A stretch of DNA of 64,000 nt. It comes from Aquipseudomonas alcaligenes NBRC 14159. Lineage in GTDB: Bacteria > Pseudomonadota > Gammaproteobacteria > Pseudomonadales > Pseudomonadaceae. How positions within the stretch are numbered: the stretch's first letter is position 1; each line of letters opens with the position of its first letter. The stretch covers positions 1 through 64,000 of the forward strand of contig NZ_BATI01000032.1 in NCBI RefSeq assembly GCF_000467105.1, in the 5' to 3' direction. Of the stretch, positions 62,934 to 64,000 are shown one piece after another. The notes below the pieces were generated by a model that made no database searches, was not told where the DNA came from, and saw only the letters and a program-made list of their open reading frames with translations. Both the position numbers and the translations under genes were made by a program.

Positions 62934-64000
62934 ATGTCCGCCGAGCATGCCCCCACTGCGCCCGTGGCGCGTCCGCTGAACCGCAGCGACTACAAGACCC
63001 TCTCGCTCTCCGCCCTGGGCGGTGCGCTGGAGTTCTACGACTTCATCATCTTCGTGTTCTTCACCGCCGTGCTGAGCAAGCTGTTCTTCCCGGCTGACAT
63101 GCCGGAATGGCTGCGCCAGCTGCAGACCTTCGGCATCTTCGCCGCCGGCTACCTAGCGCGGCCGCTGGGCGGCATCGTCCTGGCGCACTTCGGCGACCTG
63201 CTCGGGCGCAAGCGCATGTTCACCCTGAGCATCTTCCTGATGGCGGTGCCGACCCTGCTCATGGGCCTGCTGCCGACCTATGCGCAGATCGGCATCTGGG
63301 CGCCGCTGGCGCTGCTGGCCCTGCGCGTGATGCAGGGCGCGGCCATTGGCGGCGAAGTGCCGGGCGCCTGGGTGTTCGTCGCCGAACACGTGCCGGCGCG
63401 GCGCATTGGCCTGGCCTGCAGCACCCTGACCGCCGGCCTGACCGCCGGCATCCTGCTCGGCTCGCTGGCCGCTAGTGCGATCAACCGCCTGTTCACCCCG
63501 GAAGAGATCGCCGCCTACGCCTGGCGGATTCCCTTCCTGGTCGGCGGCGTCTTCGGCCTGATCGCCATGTACCTGCGCCGCTGGCTGCACGAAACGCCGG
63601 TGTTCGCCGAGCTGCAGCAGCGCCAGTCGCTGGCCGCCGAGCTGCCGCTCAAGGCGGTGGTGCGCGAGCATCGTCCGGCCATCCTGCTGTCCATGCTGCT
63701 GACCTGGGTGCTGTCGGCCGGCATCGTCGTGGTGATCCTGATGACCCCGACCCTGCTGCAGAGCCAGCATGGCTTCAGCCCGGCCGACACCCTGGCGGCC
63801 AACGGCGTGGCCATCGTCTGCCTCAGCGTCGGCTGCGTGCTGGCCGGTCTGGCCGCCGACCGCTTCGGCCCGGGGCCGACCTTCCTGGTTGGCGGCCTGC
63901 TGCTGCTCGGCAGTTCCTCGCTGTTCTATTCGCAGATCAAGGCCAGCCCCGAGCTGCTGATGCCGCTCTACGCCCTGGCCGGCCTGTGCGTGGGCATGAT
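62934..64000 (+). CDS. MFS transporter, metabolite:H+ symporter (MHS) type, cut by the window end
   Basis: At least 355 residues, running off the right edge. About nine membrane helices are visible. MHS signatures are GGALEFYDFIIFVFFTAV (residues ~29-46), AAGYLARPLGGIVLAHFGD then LLGRKRMF (about 71-97), and MQGAAIGGEVPGAWVFVAEH (about 135-154). A cytosolic loop, RRWLHETPVFAELQQRQS, marks the centre. The family carries organic acids or osmolytes with protons (citrate, alpha-ketoglutarate, proline/betaine). The substrate is not decided. The ribosome site before the ATG is weak. Confidence 0.9.
   Translation, partial: MSAEHAPTAPVARPLNRSDYKTLSLSALGGALEFYDFIIFVFFTAVLSKLFFPADMPEWLRQLQTFGIFAAGYLARPLGGIVLAHFGDLLGRKRMFTLSIFLMAVPTLLMGLLPTYAQIGIWAPLALLALRVMQGAAIGGEVPGAWVFVAEHVPARRIGLACSTLTAGLTAGILLGSLAASAINRLFTPEEIAAYAWRIPFLVGGVFGLIAMYLRRWLHETPVFAELQQRQSLAAELPLKAVVREHRPAILLSMLLTWVLSAGIVVVILMTPTLLQSQHGFSPADTLAANGVAIVCLSVGCVLAGLAADRFGPGPTFLVGGLLLLGSSSLFYSQIKASPELLMPLYALAGLCVGM

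Overview
The window is high-GC chromosomal DNA of a Pseudomonas species. The protein set, the gene order and strong AGGAG-type ribosome binding sites all fit this. Several neighbourhoods match gene orders I remember from P. aeruginosa and P. putida: zwf–rpiR, pycR|pycA–oadA, aspA|lysR, adhP and purEK. I see no rRNA, tRNA, insertion sequence, phage gene or CRISPR array. Both ends are cut inside ordinary sequence. The left edge holds a type VI secretion hcp gene and the right edge an unfinished MFS transporter.

Layout. (1) 11-3663: hcp with a sigma-54-like promoter, then a divergent zwf / RpiR-family regulator pair sharing a HexR-type operator. (2) 3769-21729: an ~18-kb hydroxyproline (lhp-type) island. 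It holds a Pyr2C reductase, an alpha-ketoglutarate semialdehyde dehydrogenase, a hydroxypyrroline-carboxylate deaminase and a polar amino-acid ABC transporter whose operon also encodes an aconitase-X enzyme and a Ser/Cys proline-racemase-family protein. It also holds an AraC/PAS regulator, a secreted M14 carboxypeptidase, a four-gene epimerase/heterotrimeric dehydrogenase operon and an FCD-type GntR regulator. Three near-identical TTCGTATACGAA sites probably tie most of it together under the GntR protein. (3) 21795-27453: pycR, two-subunit pyruvate carboxylase, then an SbtA-type bicarbonate transporter with a PII-like SbtB partner. (4) 27592-32387: DUF1127 protein, threonine aldolase, CBS protein, and a regulator made of two tandem LuxR helix-turn-helix domains. 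The regulator is divergent from an unrecognised two-gene unit. (5) 32444-42662: acetylpolyamine deacetylase with a polyamine-binding protein, glutaminase, asparaginase, alanine/glycine symporter, an XRE regulator, two acetyltransferases, a PaiB-like protein and a MocR regulator. (6) 42943-53216: aspartase, a LysR regulator, a lipoprotein, and the acidic-amino-acid uptake system aatJQMP with its two-component system aauSR and a sigma-54 promoter. (7) 53453-64000: secreted and membrane proteins of unknown role, adhP, an orphan binding protein, a paralogue of the earlier lipoprotein, purEK behind a terminator-like leader, small membrane and secreted proteins, a mutarotase, a thioesterase and a partial MHS-type transporter.

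Taken together, the window funnels amino acids (hydroxyproline isomers, Gln, Asn, Asp, Glu, Thr, acetylated polyamines) into alpha-ketoglutarate, fumarate and related central metabolites. Pyruvate carboxylase with its own bicarbonate supply refills oxaloacetate. Non-coding space is dominated by two families of short palindromic repeats. The points I find least explained are the tandem-HTH regulator with its divergent gene pair, the SbtAB–pyruvate carboxylase linkage, the two paralogous lipoproteins, and the purE leader.
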